From JACCYJ01 sp038198775 (GTDB lineage Bacteria > Actinomycetota > Actinomycetes > Propionibacteriales > Nocardioidaceae), in assembly GCA_038198775.1 (NCBI GenBank), contig JBBPZV010000006.1, forward strand, positions 1 through 64,000: DNA of 64,000 nt. The letters run 5' to 3'. The first letter of the stretch is position 1. Each line of letters starts with the position of its first letter. Made by a program: the position numbers and the translations under genes. Below the pieces are notes generated by a model that was not told the DNA's origin, made no database searches, and saw nothing but the letters and a program-made list of their open reading frames with translations. Positions 24,976 through 33,818 of the stretch are shown here, in pieces.

Positions 24976-25864
24976 CTTCGTCGTCCAGGTCGCTGCGGCG
25001 CGCGTCGGCGGGGTCGTGGCGCGCCTCCAACGGCGAGGACTCGTCGTCGTCCCACTCGGCGTAGTCGCCGTCCTCGTCGCGCCCGCGGCGCCGGTCGACG
25101 ATCCGCGCGAGGATCTCGGAGACAAAGAACAGCGCGGTCATCGGCAAGGCGAGGAACAGCATGCTGATCGGGTCGGTGGACGGCGTGGCGACCGCGGCGA
25201 ACACGAAGGTGCCGACGATGATCCAGGGCCGATATCGTCCCAGCGCCCGGCCGGAGACGACCCCGGCGAGGTTGAGCAGGATCACGAACAGCGGGATCTC
25301 GAAGGCGACCCCGAAGACCAACAGCATCCGCAAGATGAAGCTGAGGTAGGTATCCACCTGCACGAAGTTCGAAACGCTCAGCGGCGTGAAGCTGAGCAGG
25401 ATGCCGAGCCCCTTCGGCAGCACGTAGTAGCCGATGAGGACCCCGACGATGAACAGCGGGCCCGCGACGGCTGCGAAGACCGCCGTCCACTTGCGTTCGT
25501 TGCGGTGCAGGCCGGGCACGATGAAGGACCACAGCTGGAAGAGCCAAACGGGGCTGGCGAGCACCAGGCCGGCCACCAGGCACACCTTGAGCTGGAGGAT
25601 GAACGGTCCTGCGACGTCGTTGATCGTGAGCTTGGCGTCGAGATGCCGCTTGGCCGCGAGGTCGGCGACCACCTTGTTGAACGGGTCGGTGAGGAGCGTG
25701 AAGAGGTCCTTGTAGAAGAACAGGGCCAGCACCGTCGCGGCGACGATCGCGAGCACGCTCTTGAACAGTCGGCCGCGCAGCTCGCGCAGGTGCTCGATCA
25801 ACGTCATGGAGCCGTCGGGCACCGACGAACCCGTCCTGCGGCTACGGCGCAGCGAGAGTGCCAC
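24968..25864 (-). CDS. tatC: Sec-independent translocase TatC
   Basis: A 298-residue protein with six transmembrane helices. The N-terminal MTLIEHLRELRGRLFKS motif is preserved, with the conserved F/P-rich loop ASPVWLFQLWSFIVPGLHRNERKW and the conserved Glu in GVAFEIPLFVI. TatC recognises twin-arginine signal peptides. A long acidic cytosolic tail (about 45 residues, DEDGDYAEWDDDESS) extends beyond helix six, as in many actinomycetes. It follows tatA by 18 bases. Confidence 0.96.
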   Translation of the reverse strand: MALSLRRSRRTGSSVPDGSMTLIEHLRELRGRLFKSVLAIVAATVLALFFYKDLFTLLTDPFNKVVADLAAKRHLDAKLTINDVAGPFILQLKVCLVAGLVLASPVWLFQLWSFIVPGLHRNERKWTAVFAAVAGPLFIVGVLIGYYVLPKGLGILLSFTPLSVSNFVQVDTYLSFILRMLLVFGVAFEIPLFVILLNLAGVVSGRALGRYRPWIIVGTFVFAAVATPSTDPISMLFLALPMTALFFVSEILARIVDRRRGRDEDGDYAEWDDDESSPLEARHDPADARRSDLDDEGA

Positions 25865-25882
25865 CTCTCAGCCTGCGGCGGA

Positions 25883-26155
25883 TCAGGGCTGGCGAGGCTC
25901 GTGCGGCGCCGGGTCGACCACCTCGCGAGTCTGGCTGATCTCGGTGGTCGCGTCGCGTGTCGCCGGCGGCAGCGGGCGGCCGTGCGGGTCGCTCGTCGTC
26001 TCGTCGTCGTCTTCGACAAGGCCCTTGGTCTCGGCCTTGAAGATCCGCAGCGCCCGGCCCGAACCACGAGCCAGCTCGGGCAGCTTCTTGGCGCCGAACA
26101 GCAGCACGACCACGAGGATGATCAAGAGGATTTCGGTGGGGCCGAGTGAGCCCAT
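25883..26155 (-). CDS. tatA: Sec-independent translocase TatA
   Basis: A 90-residue protein: one N-terminal transmembrane helix (ILLIILVVVLLF), the FGAKKLPELARGSGRALRIFK hinge and amphipathic helix, then a charged tail. TatA oligomers form the translocation element for folded proteins. AGGAG lies eight to nine bases before the ATG. TATGAT at 26187-26192 gives it a promoter independent of pafBC. No TatB is seen. Confidence 0.95.
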   Translation of the reverse strand: MGSLGPTEILLIILVVVLLFGAKKLPELARGSGRALRIFKAETKGLVEDDDETTSDPHGRPLPPATRDATTEISQTREVVDPAPHEPRQP

Positions 26156-26186
26156 GGTGGTGTCTCCTGACGTGTCGTTGCTCCCC

Positions 26187-26192
26187 ATCATA
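26187..26192 (-). promoter_or_regulatory. candidate -10 (TATGAT) for tatA
   Basis: TATGAT lies about 31 bases before the tatA ATG, in the gap after pafC. The leader would contain the AGGAG ribosome site. Confidence 0.45.
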
Positions 26193-26244
26193 GGGTTCGG
26201 CACCCAAGCGCGGGCGGATTGCCCAGGTCGCTGTGCGAACTGCC

Positions 26245-27210
26245 TCAGGCGTACGCCGCGAGCGCGGTCTGAGCCAGGCCCACGATCTCCTCGGCAACTG
26301 CCGTGGGCTCCACCACCTTGGCCGAGCCGCCCAGGCGCAATGCCAGCCGGCGCAACCACGCCGGGTCCGACACCCGCAGCTCCACGCGCAGCGTGCCGTC
26401 GGAACGCTCGTTCGCCGACTCGATCGGATAGAACTCCGAGACCCAGCGGGCGGACAGGTCCAGGTCCAGCACCGCGAGCACGTCGTGCGGCCCCGGGCGG
26501 AACAGACCTGTCGACAGGTCGCGGCGGGCGACGTCCTCGTGCGGGTCGGCGGGGGCGTCGGTGACCGCCGCCGCCGTGATCCGGTCGAGCCGGAACAACC
26601 GGACGTCCTCGACCCGGTGGCACCACGCCTCCAGGTACGGCCGCCCCTCCGCTGTCAACAGCCGCAGCGGATCCACGTCGCGCTCGGTCTGCTCGTCCCG
26701 GGACGGGACGACATAGGTCAGCTGCAGCCGGCGGCGTCGCGACAGGGCGGTGTCGATCGCGGCGCGGACCTCCGGGTCAGCCGGCTCGACGTGGACCTGG
26801 ACCGCAGCGGCCGCCGCCGCACCGTCACCGGCTGCCGACTCGAGCTTGGCGAGGGCGCTCTCGATCGTCGGCAGCTCCTGGGCGGACGCGCTCTCACGCA
26901 GGGTCCGCAGCGCGACGATCAACGACAATGCCTCGGACACCGTCAAGCGCAACGGTCGGCGCAGGAACTCGGCGTTGTCGATGTAGACGACGCCGTCTGC
27001 CTCGAGGGCGTCCATGTCGACGTCGATCATCTCGCCGGTCACCGCCCCCGGCAGGCCGCAGAACCACAACACGTTGAGGTCCTGCACGATCTGGGCGGTG
27101 CTGACGCCGAAGTCCTTGGCCACCTGCTCGACGGGCACCCCGTCCCTCCCGCGCAGATAGGGCACGAGGGCCAGCATGCGCGGGACCTGTTCGCGCGCCG
27201 ACTGCGTCAT
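26245..27210 (-). CDS. pafC: WYL-domain transcriptional regulator PafC
   Basis: A 321-residue protein with an N-terminal HTH-like region (VEQVAKDFGVSTAQIVQDLNVLWFCGLPG) and a WYL domain around LQLTYVVPSRDEQTERDVDPLRLLTAEGRPYLEAWCHR. With PafB it forms the mycobacterial PafBC activator of the RecA-independent DNA damage response (established in mycobacteria). The ATG overlaps the pafB stop (ATGA). The WYL domain is thought to sense single-stranded DNA. Confidence 0.94.
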   Translation of the reverse strand: MTQSAREQVPRMLALVPYLRGRDGVPVEQVAKDFGVSTAQIVQDLNVLWFCGLPGAVTGEMIDVDMDALEADGVVYIDNAEFLRRPLRLTVSEALSLIVALRTLRESASAQELPTIESALAKLESAAGDGAAAAAAVQVHVEPADPEVRAAIDTALSRRRRLQLTYVVPSRDEQTERDVDPLRLLTAEGRPYLEAWCHRVEDVRLFRLDRITAAAVTDAPADPHEDVARRDLSTGLFRPGPHDVLAVLDLDLSARWVSEFYPIESANERSDGTLRVELRVSDPAWLRRLALRLGGSAKVVEPTAVAEEIVGLAQTALAAYA

Positions 27211-28169
27211 GCCGCTCCGCGTTCCACGACGCCGCGCAGCACGCTCACGACGGCCTCCCGCAGCTCGGGCGGATCGGTGACGACCGCGTCCGCGGCGAAG
27301 CTGGCGATCTCCTCGGCCATCCCCCAGCGTCCGGCGTACGGCACCTCGATCACGTCCCAGCCCTGGTTCCCGAGGCGCTGGCTGCTGGCCCGCCGGCGCA
27401 ACGCCCAGCAGGTGCCGGTGCGGACCCGGATGGTCGCGGTCCCGACCGGTTCCACCGGTGCCAGCTGCACGGCCAGCGCGCGCAGGTCGGTGCCGGGAGG
27501 CACGGTGTACGACCCGGCGGGCCCGGCGGCCTCCACCGAGCCGGTGACCCGGGACAGCCGGAACATGCGGGTGTCCGCCCGATCGCGGTCGCGCCCCACC
27601 AGATACCACCGACCGTGCCAAGACAGCACACCCCACGGCTCCACGGTGCGCTCGCGGGCCGGCTGCCCCGGTCTGGCGTAGCCGAAACGTACCGGGGTGC
27701 GAGCGATCACGGCCTCCCACAACGGCTCGAAGGACGGCTCGGAGGCCGCCAGCTGAGGTTCCACCAACGACGCCGCGTCCGGTTCGACCGGAACCCCGGC
27801 GGCCTTGAGCTTGCGCAAAGCCGAGGAGGCCTGTGACGCCAGCCGGGCGTGCTGCCACACCCGGGCCGCGAGGCCCACGACCGCTGTCTCGTCCGGGGCG
27901 AAGACCAGCTCGGGCAGCTCGTAGTCGCCGCGCCGGATGCGATATCCGGGCTCGTCGTCGAAGACCCTGTCGTGGCTGCCGACGTCGATCGAGATACCGA
28001 TCTCGCGCAGCTCCTCCTTGTCGCGCTCGAACATCCGCTCGAAGGCCTCGTCGGTGTGGTCGTGGTAGCCCTCGACGACCTCCCGGATGCGGTCCTTGGT
28101 GAGGTAACGGCCGCTCACCAGCAAGGCGATCACGAGGTTCATCAACCGTTCGCTCTTGCGCCTGCTCAC
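27207..28169 (-). CDS. pafB: WYL-domain transcriptional regulator PafB
   Basis: A 320-residue protein opening VSRRKSERLMNLVIALLVSGRYLTKDRIREVVEGY, an HTH region, then the WYL domain with RFGYARPGQPARERTVEPWGVLSWHGRWYLVGRD. It partners PafC. The GTG start follows AAAGGGG. A TAGCGT hexamer at 28192-28197 is the likely -10. It is divergent from the DUF3866 gene and heads the pafB-pafC-tatA-tatC series. Confidence 0.94.
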   Translation of the reverse strand: MSRRKSERLMNLVIALLVSGRYLTKDRIREVVEGYHDHTDEAFERMFERDKEELREIGISIDVGSHDRVFDDEPGYRIRRGDYELPELVFAPDETAVVGLAARVWQHARLASQASSALRKLKAAGVPVEPDAASLVEPQLAASEPSFEPLWEAVIARTPVRFGYARPGQPARERTVEPWGVLSWHGRWYLVGRDRDRADTRMFRLSRVTGSVEAAGPAGSYTVPPGTDLRALAVQLAPVEPVGTATIRVRTGTCWALRRRASSQRLGNQGWDVIEVPYAGRWGMAEEIASFAADAVVTDPPELREAVVSVLRGVVERGAA

Positions 28170-28191
28170 CGTGGCCCCTTTCTCCGCGCCG

Positions 28192-28197
28192 ACGCTA
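28192..28197 (-). promoter_or_regulatory. candidate -10 (TAGCGT) for pafBC
   Basis: It gives a leader of about 17 nt that contains the AAAGGGG ribosome site of pafB. Confidence 0.45.
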
Positions 28198-28215
28198 CAC
28201 GCAACCGCTGGGCCA

Positions 28216-28221
28216 TAGGCT
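28216..28221 (+). promoter_or_regulatory. -10 (TAGGCT) for leaderless DUF3866 transcript
   Basis: TAGGCT, seven bases GCCCGCC, then ATG at 28229; back to back with the pafB promoter. Confidence 0.5.
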
Positions 28222-28228
28222 GCCCGCC

Positions 28229-29296
28229 ATGATCGCGTGGCGCCGGGTGACGGTGACCGGCGTCGGTGACCGGTGGCCGGGGGCACGCGAGCTCCTTGTT
28301 GACCTCGACGGACGCACCGCGAAGGCGCTGGCGTACACCGATCTCGTCGGCACGCCGGAACCGGGCGATGAGGTGCTGGTCAACGCCACCGCACTGCTCG
28401 CCGACCTGGGAACCGGTGGCTACGCCTTCGTCGTCGCGTTGCCCGACGCGCTGCCCGCCGACCCGAGACCGGCACCCGGTCACCTGGTCAAGGCTCGCTA
28501 CACCCCGCTGCAGACGACGGTCCTGGGCGTCGACGAGGCGGACTCTCCCGCCCACGAGTTGCTGCGCTACTCCGACGACCTCGCGGGAATGCCGGTGGTT
28601 GTCGCCGACCTGCACTCCGCGCTACCGGCAGTCCTGACCGGCCTGCGCGAACGGGCGCCCGGGGTGCGCGTGGCGTACCTGATGACCGACGCTGCGGCGC
28701 TGCCGCTGGCGTTCTCCCGCACCGTCGCCGCTCTCAGCGAGGCCGGTTGGCTGGCCGGCACGATCACCGTCGGGCAGGCCTTCGGCGGGTCGGTGGAGGC
28801 GGTCACCGTCCACTCCGGCCTGCTGGCGGCCCGCCATGTCGTCGGCGCCGACGCGGTGGTCGTCGTGCAGGGGCCGGGGAACCTGGGCACTGGGACCCGC
28901 TGGGGCTTCTCAGGGGTGGCCACCGCCGAGGCGCTGCACGCGGCGGCGATCCTCGGCGGCCGGCCGGTGGCCAGTCTCCGCCTGTCTGCCACGGACCGCC
29001 GGGAGCGGCACTTCGGCGTCTCGCACCACAGCCTCACGACGTACGGGCGCGCCACCTTGGTGCCCGTCGACGTCGTCGTGCCACTGCTCGACGGCGGGTT
29101 CGGCGAGCTAGTCGCGCACCAGGTCGCCGCACTGTCCCCACCGCACCGGCTCGCCGCCGTGACAGTGGACGGCCTGCTGGCCGCGCTCGAGGAGTGCCCC
29201 GTGCCGCTGTCGACGATGGGCCGCGACCTGAGCCGCGACGGCGCTGCGTTCCTGGCCACCGCGGCCGCCGGCCGGTTCACGGCGGACCTGCTGTGA
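28229..29296 (+). CDS. DUF3866 family protein
   Basis: A 355-residue protein of the actinobacterial/firmicute DUF3866 family. Recognisable parts are DLGTGGYAFVVA, HLVKARYTPLQTTVLGVDE, the ITVGQAFGGSVEAVTVHSGL segment and GPGNLGTGTRWGFSG. Function is unknown. It sits beside pafBC here, as I recall in other actinomycetes. No signal peptide or membrane helix. It converges on the FKBP lipoprotein gene. Confidence 0.88.
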   Translation: MIAWRRVTVTGVGDRWPGARELLVDLDGRTAKALAYTDLVGTPEPGDEVLVNATALLADLGTGGYAFVVALPDALPADPRPAPGHLVKARYTPLQTTVLGVDEADSPAHELLRYSDDLAGMPVVVADLHSALPAVLTGLRERAPGVRVAYLMTDAAALPLAFSRTVAALSEAGWLAGTITVGQAFGGSVEAVTVHSGLLAARHVVGADAVVVVQGPGNLGTGTRWGFSGVATAEALHAAAILGGRPVASLRLSATDRRERHFGVSHHSLTTYGRATLVPVDVVVPLLDGGFGELVAHQVAALSPPHRLAAVTVDGLLAALEECPVPLSTMGRDLSRDGAAFLATAAAGRFTADLL

Positions 29297-29326
29297 GCCC
29301 GCTGGCGGCTGTCTACGCCTTCGTGC

Positions 29327-30343
29327 TCAGGACGGCGAGGCGGACGGCCTGGGAGCCGGAGCCGGAGACGGCTTGGTGGACGGGCTAGCCGGTGGCGATG
29401 CGGGTGGTGGCGTGGACGGTGCCGGCTTGGTGGCGAGGATGTCGATGTAGAACACCAACGGGTCACCACCCTGGATGCCGATCTGCGGGTTGCCGGCGGC
29501 GCCGTAGCCGTCCGCCGACGTGATCGCGACCACGACCCGGCTACCGACCGGCTGGCCCTCGAGCGCCTTGCCGAACCCCTTCACGACACCGTCGGTGGGG
29601 AACGTGGCCGGCTTTCCGGAGGCGTACGAGCTGTCGAACACCGATCCGGTGCGCCCGTTGACGCCGACGTAGTTGACGGTGACGGAGTCTCCGGGCTTGA
29701 CGGTCGCGCCCTTGCCCTGGCTCAGCGCCTTGACCTGGGTGCGGTCCAGCGTCAGCGGGGCGGCGACGTCGACCAGCGGCTGCTTGTTGTACTCGCCCAG
29801 GCTGACACCGGGAATGCCCGTCGGCTTGAACGCGGGCTTGGCCAAGATGTCGACGACGAACACCACGGTGTCGTTCTTGCCGATGCCCGCACCGGGGATG
29901 CCGCCCTGGGGCGCGTAGCCGTCGGAGGGGGCCACTGCGGCGACGACGCGGCTGCCGACGGTCTGGCCGTCGATCGCCTTGGCGAGCCCGGGGATCAGGT
30001 TGTCGGTGGACACCGTTGCCGGCTGGCCCCGGTCGTACGAGCTGTCGAACTGGGTGCCGGTGCGACCGACGACGCCCACGTAGTCGACCACGACGGAGTC
30101 GCCCTTGGCTACGGTGCCGCCGTCGCCCTTGCTCAAGGTGTCGACCTTGGTCTGGTCGACGGTGAGCGGGGTGGTGAGGGAGACGTCGGGCTTGGACCCG
30201 AAGGCGCCACCCACCGCGACCCCGGCTATCGAGGTCGGTGACGGCGAGCTGCTGGCGCTGGGGTTCGCGCTGCTGTTGCCGCCCCCGGAGCAGCCGGCAA
30301 CGGTCGCCAGGGCGAGGACGAACAGGACTGTCGACTTGCGCAA
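29327..30343 (-). CDS. FKBP-type peptidyl-prolyl isomerase lipoprotein with two FKBP domains
   Basis: A 338-residue exported protein with a lipobox ending VAGC (Cys18), a Ser-rich linker, two tandem FKBP domains (about 60-168 with VDYVGVVGRTGTQFDSSY, and about 190-300 with VNYVGVNGRTGSVFDSSY), and a Pro/Ser/Ala tail. It should assist folding outside the membrane. The duplicated domains are about 50% alike by eye. The start is TTG with GAGGT five bases upstream. TACGCT at 30401-30406 is the likely -10. It lies downstream of pafA. Confidence 0.92.
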   Translation of the reverse strand: MRKSTVLFVLALATVAGCSGGGNSSANPSASSSPSPTSIAGVAVGGAFGSKPDVSLTTPLTVDQTKVDTLSKGDGGTVAKGDSVVVDYVGVVGRTGTQFDSSYDRGQPATVSTDNLIPGLAKAIDGQTVGSRVVAAVAPSDGYAPQGGIPGAGIGKNDTVVFVVDILAKPAFKPTGIPGVSLGEYNKQPLVDVAAPLTLDRTQVKALSQGKGATVKPGDSVTVNYVGVNGRTGSVFDSSYASGKPATFPTDGVVKGFGKALEGQPVGSRVVVAITSADGYGAAGNPQIGIQGGDPLVFYIDILATKPAPSTPPPASPPASPSTKPSPAPAPRPSASPS

Positions 30344-30400
30344 GACGGACCTCGGTGGGGGCTGAGTGGGAACGTGGGCCGGCGACGAGGCGCCTGCGCC

Positions 30401-30406
30401 AGCGTA
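30401..30406 (-). promoter_or_regulatory. candidate -10 (TACGCT) for the FKBP lipoprotein gene
   Basis: It lies just before the pafA stop codon and gives a leader of about 50 nt. Confidence 0.35.
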
Positions 30407-30410
30407 CCCG

Positions 30411-31772
30411 TCACATGCTCTCGATCAGCTTGTGCACGCGGTCGTCGTGGGAGCGGAACGGGTCCTTGCAGAGCACCGTGCGCTGCGCCTGGTCGTTGAG
30501 CTTGAGGTGCACCCAGTCGACGGTAAAGTCCCGCCGGCGCTCCTGGGCCCGGCGGATGAACTCACCCCGGAGCCGGGCGCGGGTCGTCTGGGGGGGTCGC
30601 GACTTTGCCTCGAACACCGACAGGTCGGAGACCACCCGGGCCACGGCCCCGCGCCGCTCGAGCAGGTAGTAGAGCCCGCGGTCGCGGTGGATGTCGTGAT
30701 AGGCAAGGTCGAGCTGGGCGATCCGGGGGTCGCCCCACGACAGTCCGTGGCGCTCTCGGTACCGGTCGATCAGGACGTACTTGATGGCCCAGTCGATCTC
30801 CCGCTCGACGAGGGACAGGTCGCCGGACTCGACGGCCTTGAGCCCGCGTTCCCACAGGTCGAGCACGCGCACGATGGTGTTCGTCGTGATGTCGCGCCGA
30901 TCGACGTAGTCGCGTGCCTTGGTGAGGAACTCGCTCTGGATCTCCAGGGCGTTGACCTCCCGGCCGTTGACGAGGCGGACGCGTCGTCGACCGGTCATGT
31001 CGTGGGAGATCTCGCGGATCGCGCGGATCGGGTTCTCCAGGGCGAGGTCGCGCATGACCACCCCCTCCTCGACCATGCGCAGCACCAGGTCGGTGGTGGT
31101 CAGCTTGAGCAGCGTGGTCGTCTCGCTCATGTTCGAGTCACCGACGATGACGTGCAGCCGCCGGAATCGCTCGGCGTCGGCGTGCGGCTCGTCGCGGGTG
31201 TTGATGATGGGCCGTGAGCGGGTGGTGGCGCTCGACACGCCCTCCCAGATGTGCTCGGCGCGCTGGCTGACCGAGTAAACGGTGCCACGAGGGGTCTGCA
31301 GCACCTTGCCGGCGCCGCAGACGATCTGACGGCTCACCAGGAACGGGATCAGCACGTCTGCCATCTTGTTGAACTCACCGTGGCGGCCGACCAGGTAGTT
31401 CTCGTGGCAGCCGTAGGAGTTGCCGGCGGAGTCGGTGTTGTTCTTGAACAGGTAGACGTCGCCGACGATGCCGTCGTCGTGCAGCCGGCGCTCGGCGTCG
31501 ACCAGCAGACCCTCCAGGATCCGCTCGCCCGCCTTGTCGTGCGCCACCAGCTCGGCCGGGTCGTCGCACTCGGGGGTGGCGTACTCGGGGTGGCTGCCGA
31601 CATCTAGGTATAGCCGGGCCCCGTTGCGCAAGAAGACGTTGCTGCTCCGGCCCCACGAGACCACCCGGCGGAACAGGTAGCGGGCCACCTCGTCCGGCGA
31701 CAGCCGGCGCTGACCCTTGAACGTGCACGTGACGCCGTACTCGTTCTCGATCCCGAAGATCCGCCGGTCCAC
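30411..31772 (-). CDS. pafA: Pup--protein ligase PafA
   Basis: A 453-residue carboxylate-amine ligase. The N-terminus RRIFGIENEYGVTCTFKGQRRLSPDEVARYLFR and the DVGSHPEYATPECDD block match PafA. The ATP/metal acids lie in GIENEYG, and the catalytic Asp in DVGSHPEYATPE. It attaches Pup through its C-terminal glutamate to substrate lysines. Compared with Dop it lacks the roughly 40-residue insertion near the N-terminus, which separates the two paralogues. The GTG has TAGGGT six bases upstream (leaderless). Confidence 0.97.
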   Translation of the reverse strand: MDRRIFGIENEYGVTCTFKGQRRLSPDEVARYLFRRVVSWGRSSNVFLRNGARLYLDVGSHPEYATPECDDPAELVAHDKAGERILEGLLVDAERRLHDDGIVGDVYLFKNNTDSAGNSYGCHENYLVGRHGEFNKMADVLIPFLVSRQIVCGAGKVLQTPRGTVYSVSQRAEHIWEGVSSATTRSRPIINTRDEPHADAERFRRLHVIVGDSNMSETTTLLKLTTTDLVLRMVEEGVVMRDLALENPIRAIREISHDMTGRRRVRLVNGREVNALEIQSEFLTKARDYVDRRDITTNTIVRVLDLWERGLKAVESGDLSLVEREIDWAIKYVLIDRYRERHGLSWGDPRIAQLDLAYHDIHRDRGLYYLLERRGAVARVVSDLSVFEAKSRPPQTTRARLRGEFIRRAQERRRDFTVDWVHLKLNDQAQRTVLCKDPFRSHDDRVHKLIESM

Positions 31773-31778
31773 GCCTCC

Positions 31779-31784
31779 ACCCTA
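31779..31784 (-). promoter_or_regulatory. -10 (TAGGGT) for leaderless pafA transcript
   Basis: TAGGGT, six bases GGAGGC, GTG at 31772. The GGAGG is too close to the start to act as a normal ribosome site. The dop gene has the same arrangement. Confidence 0.5.
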
Positions 31785-31806
31785 GGCGCTCCTCCGGGTG
31801 CGGCGG

Positions 31807-31893
31807 GTGCTGTCGCTATCCCATGTGAACCTGGGACAGCAGCACTGCCAGTGGGATGCAACCTGTTGGGAGTGTGGTTGCGCCATTGGAAGT
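31807..31893 (+). repeat. dispersed two-hairpin repeat, copy B
   Basis: Hairpin 1 uses GTGCTG (31807-31812) with CAGCAC (31839-31844) around CCCATGT/ACCTGGG. Hairpin 2 pairs CCAGTGG (31848-31854) with CCATTGG (31883-31889), one G-U pair, plus GCAACC (31858-31863) with GGTTGC (31876-31881). The stem sequences differ from copies A and C but pairing is kept. It lies in the pafA/secreted-protein divergent region and marks the left edge of the kinase cassette. Confidence 0.75.
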
Positions 31894-31994
31894 GAGAACC
31901 GGCCCCCGGGTCGTACGACCACTGGACGATGGTGCGCTGCACCCTGATGACCGCAGAGTCGAGACACCACATCGTCGGTGAAAGGAAACGGGTC

Positions 31995-32390
31995 ATGACT
32001 CAGGGAAGACTCACCATCGCCATCGCGGCCGCCAGCGCCGCCGCCCTCGGTCTGGCGTTCGCGCCGACCGCCTCGGCCAGCGGAGGAGACGACGTCGTCA
32101 AGCGCGGCGCGTGCTCGGGCGCGTCGCACTGGAAGCTGAAGGCCGGCCCCGACAACGGGCGCATCGAGGTCGAGGGAGAAGTAGACAGCAACGTCAACGG
32201 CCAGACGTGGCACTGGAAGATTCGCCACAACGGTCACGCCAGCGCCCACGGCACCCGGGCGACGTCAGGCCCCAGTGGCTCCTTCGAGGTACACCGACGG
32301 CTGGTGGACACCAGCGGCCGCGACCGTATCGGCTGGCGTGCCCGCAACCTGCGTTCTGGTGAGGTCTGCCAAGGCGCGCTAACCGTTTGA
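31995..32390 (+). CDS. small secreted protein of unknown function
   Basis: A 131-residue protein with a clear Sec signal peptide (TIAIAAASAAALGLAFAPTASA, cleavage near 28-30). The mature part is strand-rich, has two cysteines (GACSGASHWKLKAG and GEVCQGALTV) likely to form a disulfide, and the motif GPSGSFEVHRRL. I recall similar small secreted proteins in other actinomycetes but no function. AAAGGA lies about ten bases upstream. It is followed after 12 bases by the kinase gene, so it may be the signal or target of the two-component system (inference). Confidence 0.82.
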   Translation: MTQGRLTIAIAAASAAALGLAFAPTASASGGDDVVKRGACSGASHWKLKAGPDNGRIEVEGEVDSNVNGQTWHWKIRHNGHASAHGTRATSGPSGSFEVHRRLVDTSGRDRIGWRARNLRSGEVCQGALTV

Positions 32391-32402
32391 CAGACTGACG
32401 CC

Positions 32403-33818
32403 GTGGGACGCGAGCGCCCGACCGTACGATGGGTTGCAGCGAGCCACCGCAGGTCCGAAGTGCCGCCGAGCAGCCTGTCCGACTTCGCCGTGCGGTCCCC
32501 GCCCCTGGGGATCGCACGGTCTCGGCATGGCCGAGCGCGGCGGCGGCGATTCGGTCCGGTGGCCCAGTACGTCGCCGCAGGTGTGGTGGCGCTGGCACTG
32601 CTCGTGGTCGCATCCGGTTGGCTGAGTCAGCGAGCTGCTGTGACGCAGGCCGTCGAGGACGCCGAACGTGCCACCAACCTCCTCGCCTCCAGCGTGGTGG
32701 GACCCGCGCTCTCCCCGGCCCTGGCACGAGGCCAGCCGGCGAGGCTGGACCGCTTCGACCGTCTCATCCGCAGCCACGTGCTCGGCGGAGACATCCTGCG
32801 GGTCAAACTGTGGGACCGCTCCGGCCGCATCGTCTACTCCGACGAGACACGACTCATCGGGCAGCGGTTCGACCTCGGGCCGCAGGAGACGGCGATCCTG
32901 GCAGGGGGTGGCAGTGATGCGGAGCCGTCCGACCTCGCACAGCCGGAGAACGTGTTCGAGCGCGCCTTCGGGCGCCTCCTGGAGGTCTACACCCAGGTAC
33001 GGCCCCGGCACGGTGCCCCGCTGCTTTTCGAGGCGTACTACTCCTACGACGACGTGACCCGACGCAGCGCCGAGGTGCTGTCCGCCTTCCGACCCATCAC
33101 CGTCGGTGGCCTACTGCTCTTCCTCCTGCTCACGGTTCCGCTGGTGTGGGCGCTCGCCCGGCGGTTGGAGCTGGCGGGTGCAGAACGCGAGCGGCTGCTG
33201 CTGAGCGCTGCTGAGGCTTCAGACACCGAACGTCGTCGGATCGCTCGCGACCTGCACGACGGGGTGGTGCAGGAGCTCGCGGGAACGTCCTTCGCCCTCT
33301 CGGCCTCAGCGCAGCAGCTGCCGGACCGGCCAGAGCTGGCGTCGCGCCTGAGCCACCTCGGGCTCGGGGTACGGCGCAGCATCAGGTCGTTACGCTCGCT
33401 ACTGGTCGAGATCTACCCGCCCGACCTGCGAACCGATGGCCTCCGCGCCGCGTTGGCCGACCTCGTCGTTCCCGCCACTGACGCGGGAGTCGAGGTCTCC
33501 GTCGAGGTGGCCGAGGCTCTCGAGCTGCCGAACGAGCTGACCGCGCTGGTCTGGCGGGTGGCTCAAGAGGCGGTCCGCAACGCTCTGCGACACGCTGAAG
33601 CCCACTGGCTTCGGATCGTGGTCCGGTCCTCCAAAGGCGACGTGCACGCCGAAGTGTCGGACGACGGTCGAGGTTTCGACCCGGCTGCGGCCGGGCCGTA
33701 TGGCCACTTCGGTCTGCGAGTCCTCGCCGAACTGGCCCGCGAGCACGGAGGCGAGCTGACCGTGGACTCGGCGCCGGGGCGGGGCACAACGGTGCGGCTG
33801 CAGGTGCCGTTGCCATGA
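32403..33818 (+). CDS. sensor histidine kinase, NarL-type (HisKA_3)
   Basis: A 471-residue membrane kinase: TM1 about 53-73, an extracytoplasmic region of about 155 residues, TM2 about 232-252, then DHp with the phosphoacceptor His285 in RRRIARDLHDGVVQEL. The ATPase domain has EAVRNALRHAEAH (N box), VSDDGRGFD and GHFGLRVLAE. The ligand is unknown. The GTG at 32403 gives an unusually long basic N-terminal tail of 50 residues; a later start is possible. It overlaps the response regulator gene by four bases. Confidence 0.93.
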   Translation: MGRERPTVRWVAASHRRSEVPPSSLSDFAVRSPPLGIARSRHGRARRRRFGPVAQYVAAGVVALALLVVASGWLSQRAAVTQAVEDAERATNLLASSVVGPALSPALARGQPARLDRFDRLIRSHVLGGDILRVKLWDRSGRIVYSDETRLIGQRFDLGPQETAILAGGGSDAEPSDLAQPENVFERAFGRLLEVYTQVRPRHGAPLLFEAYYSYDDVTRRSAEVLSAFRPITVGGLLLFLLLTVPLVWALARRLELAGAERERLLLSAAEASDTERRRIARDLHDGVVQELAGTSFALSASAQQLPDRPELASRLSHLGLGVRRSIRSLRSLLVEIYPPDLRTDGLRAALADLVVPATDAGVEVSVEVAEALELPNELTALVWRVAQEAVRNALRHAEAHWLRIVVRSSKGDVHAEVSDDGRGFDPAAAGPYGHFGLRVLAELAREHGGELTVDSAPGRGTTVRLQVPLP

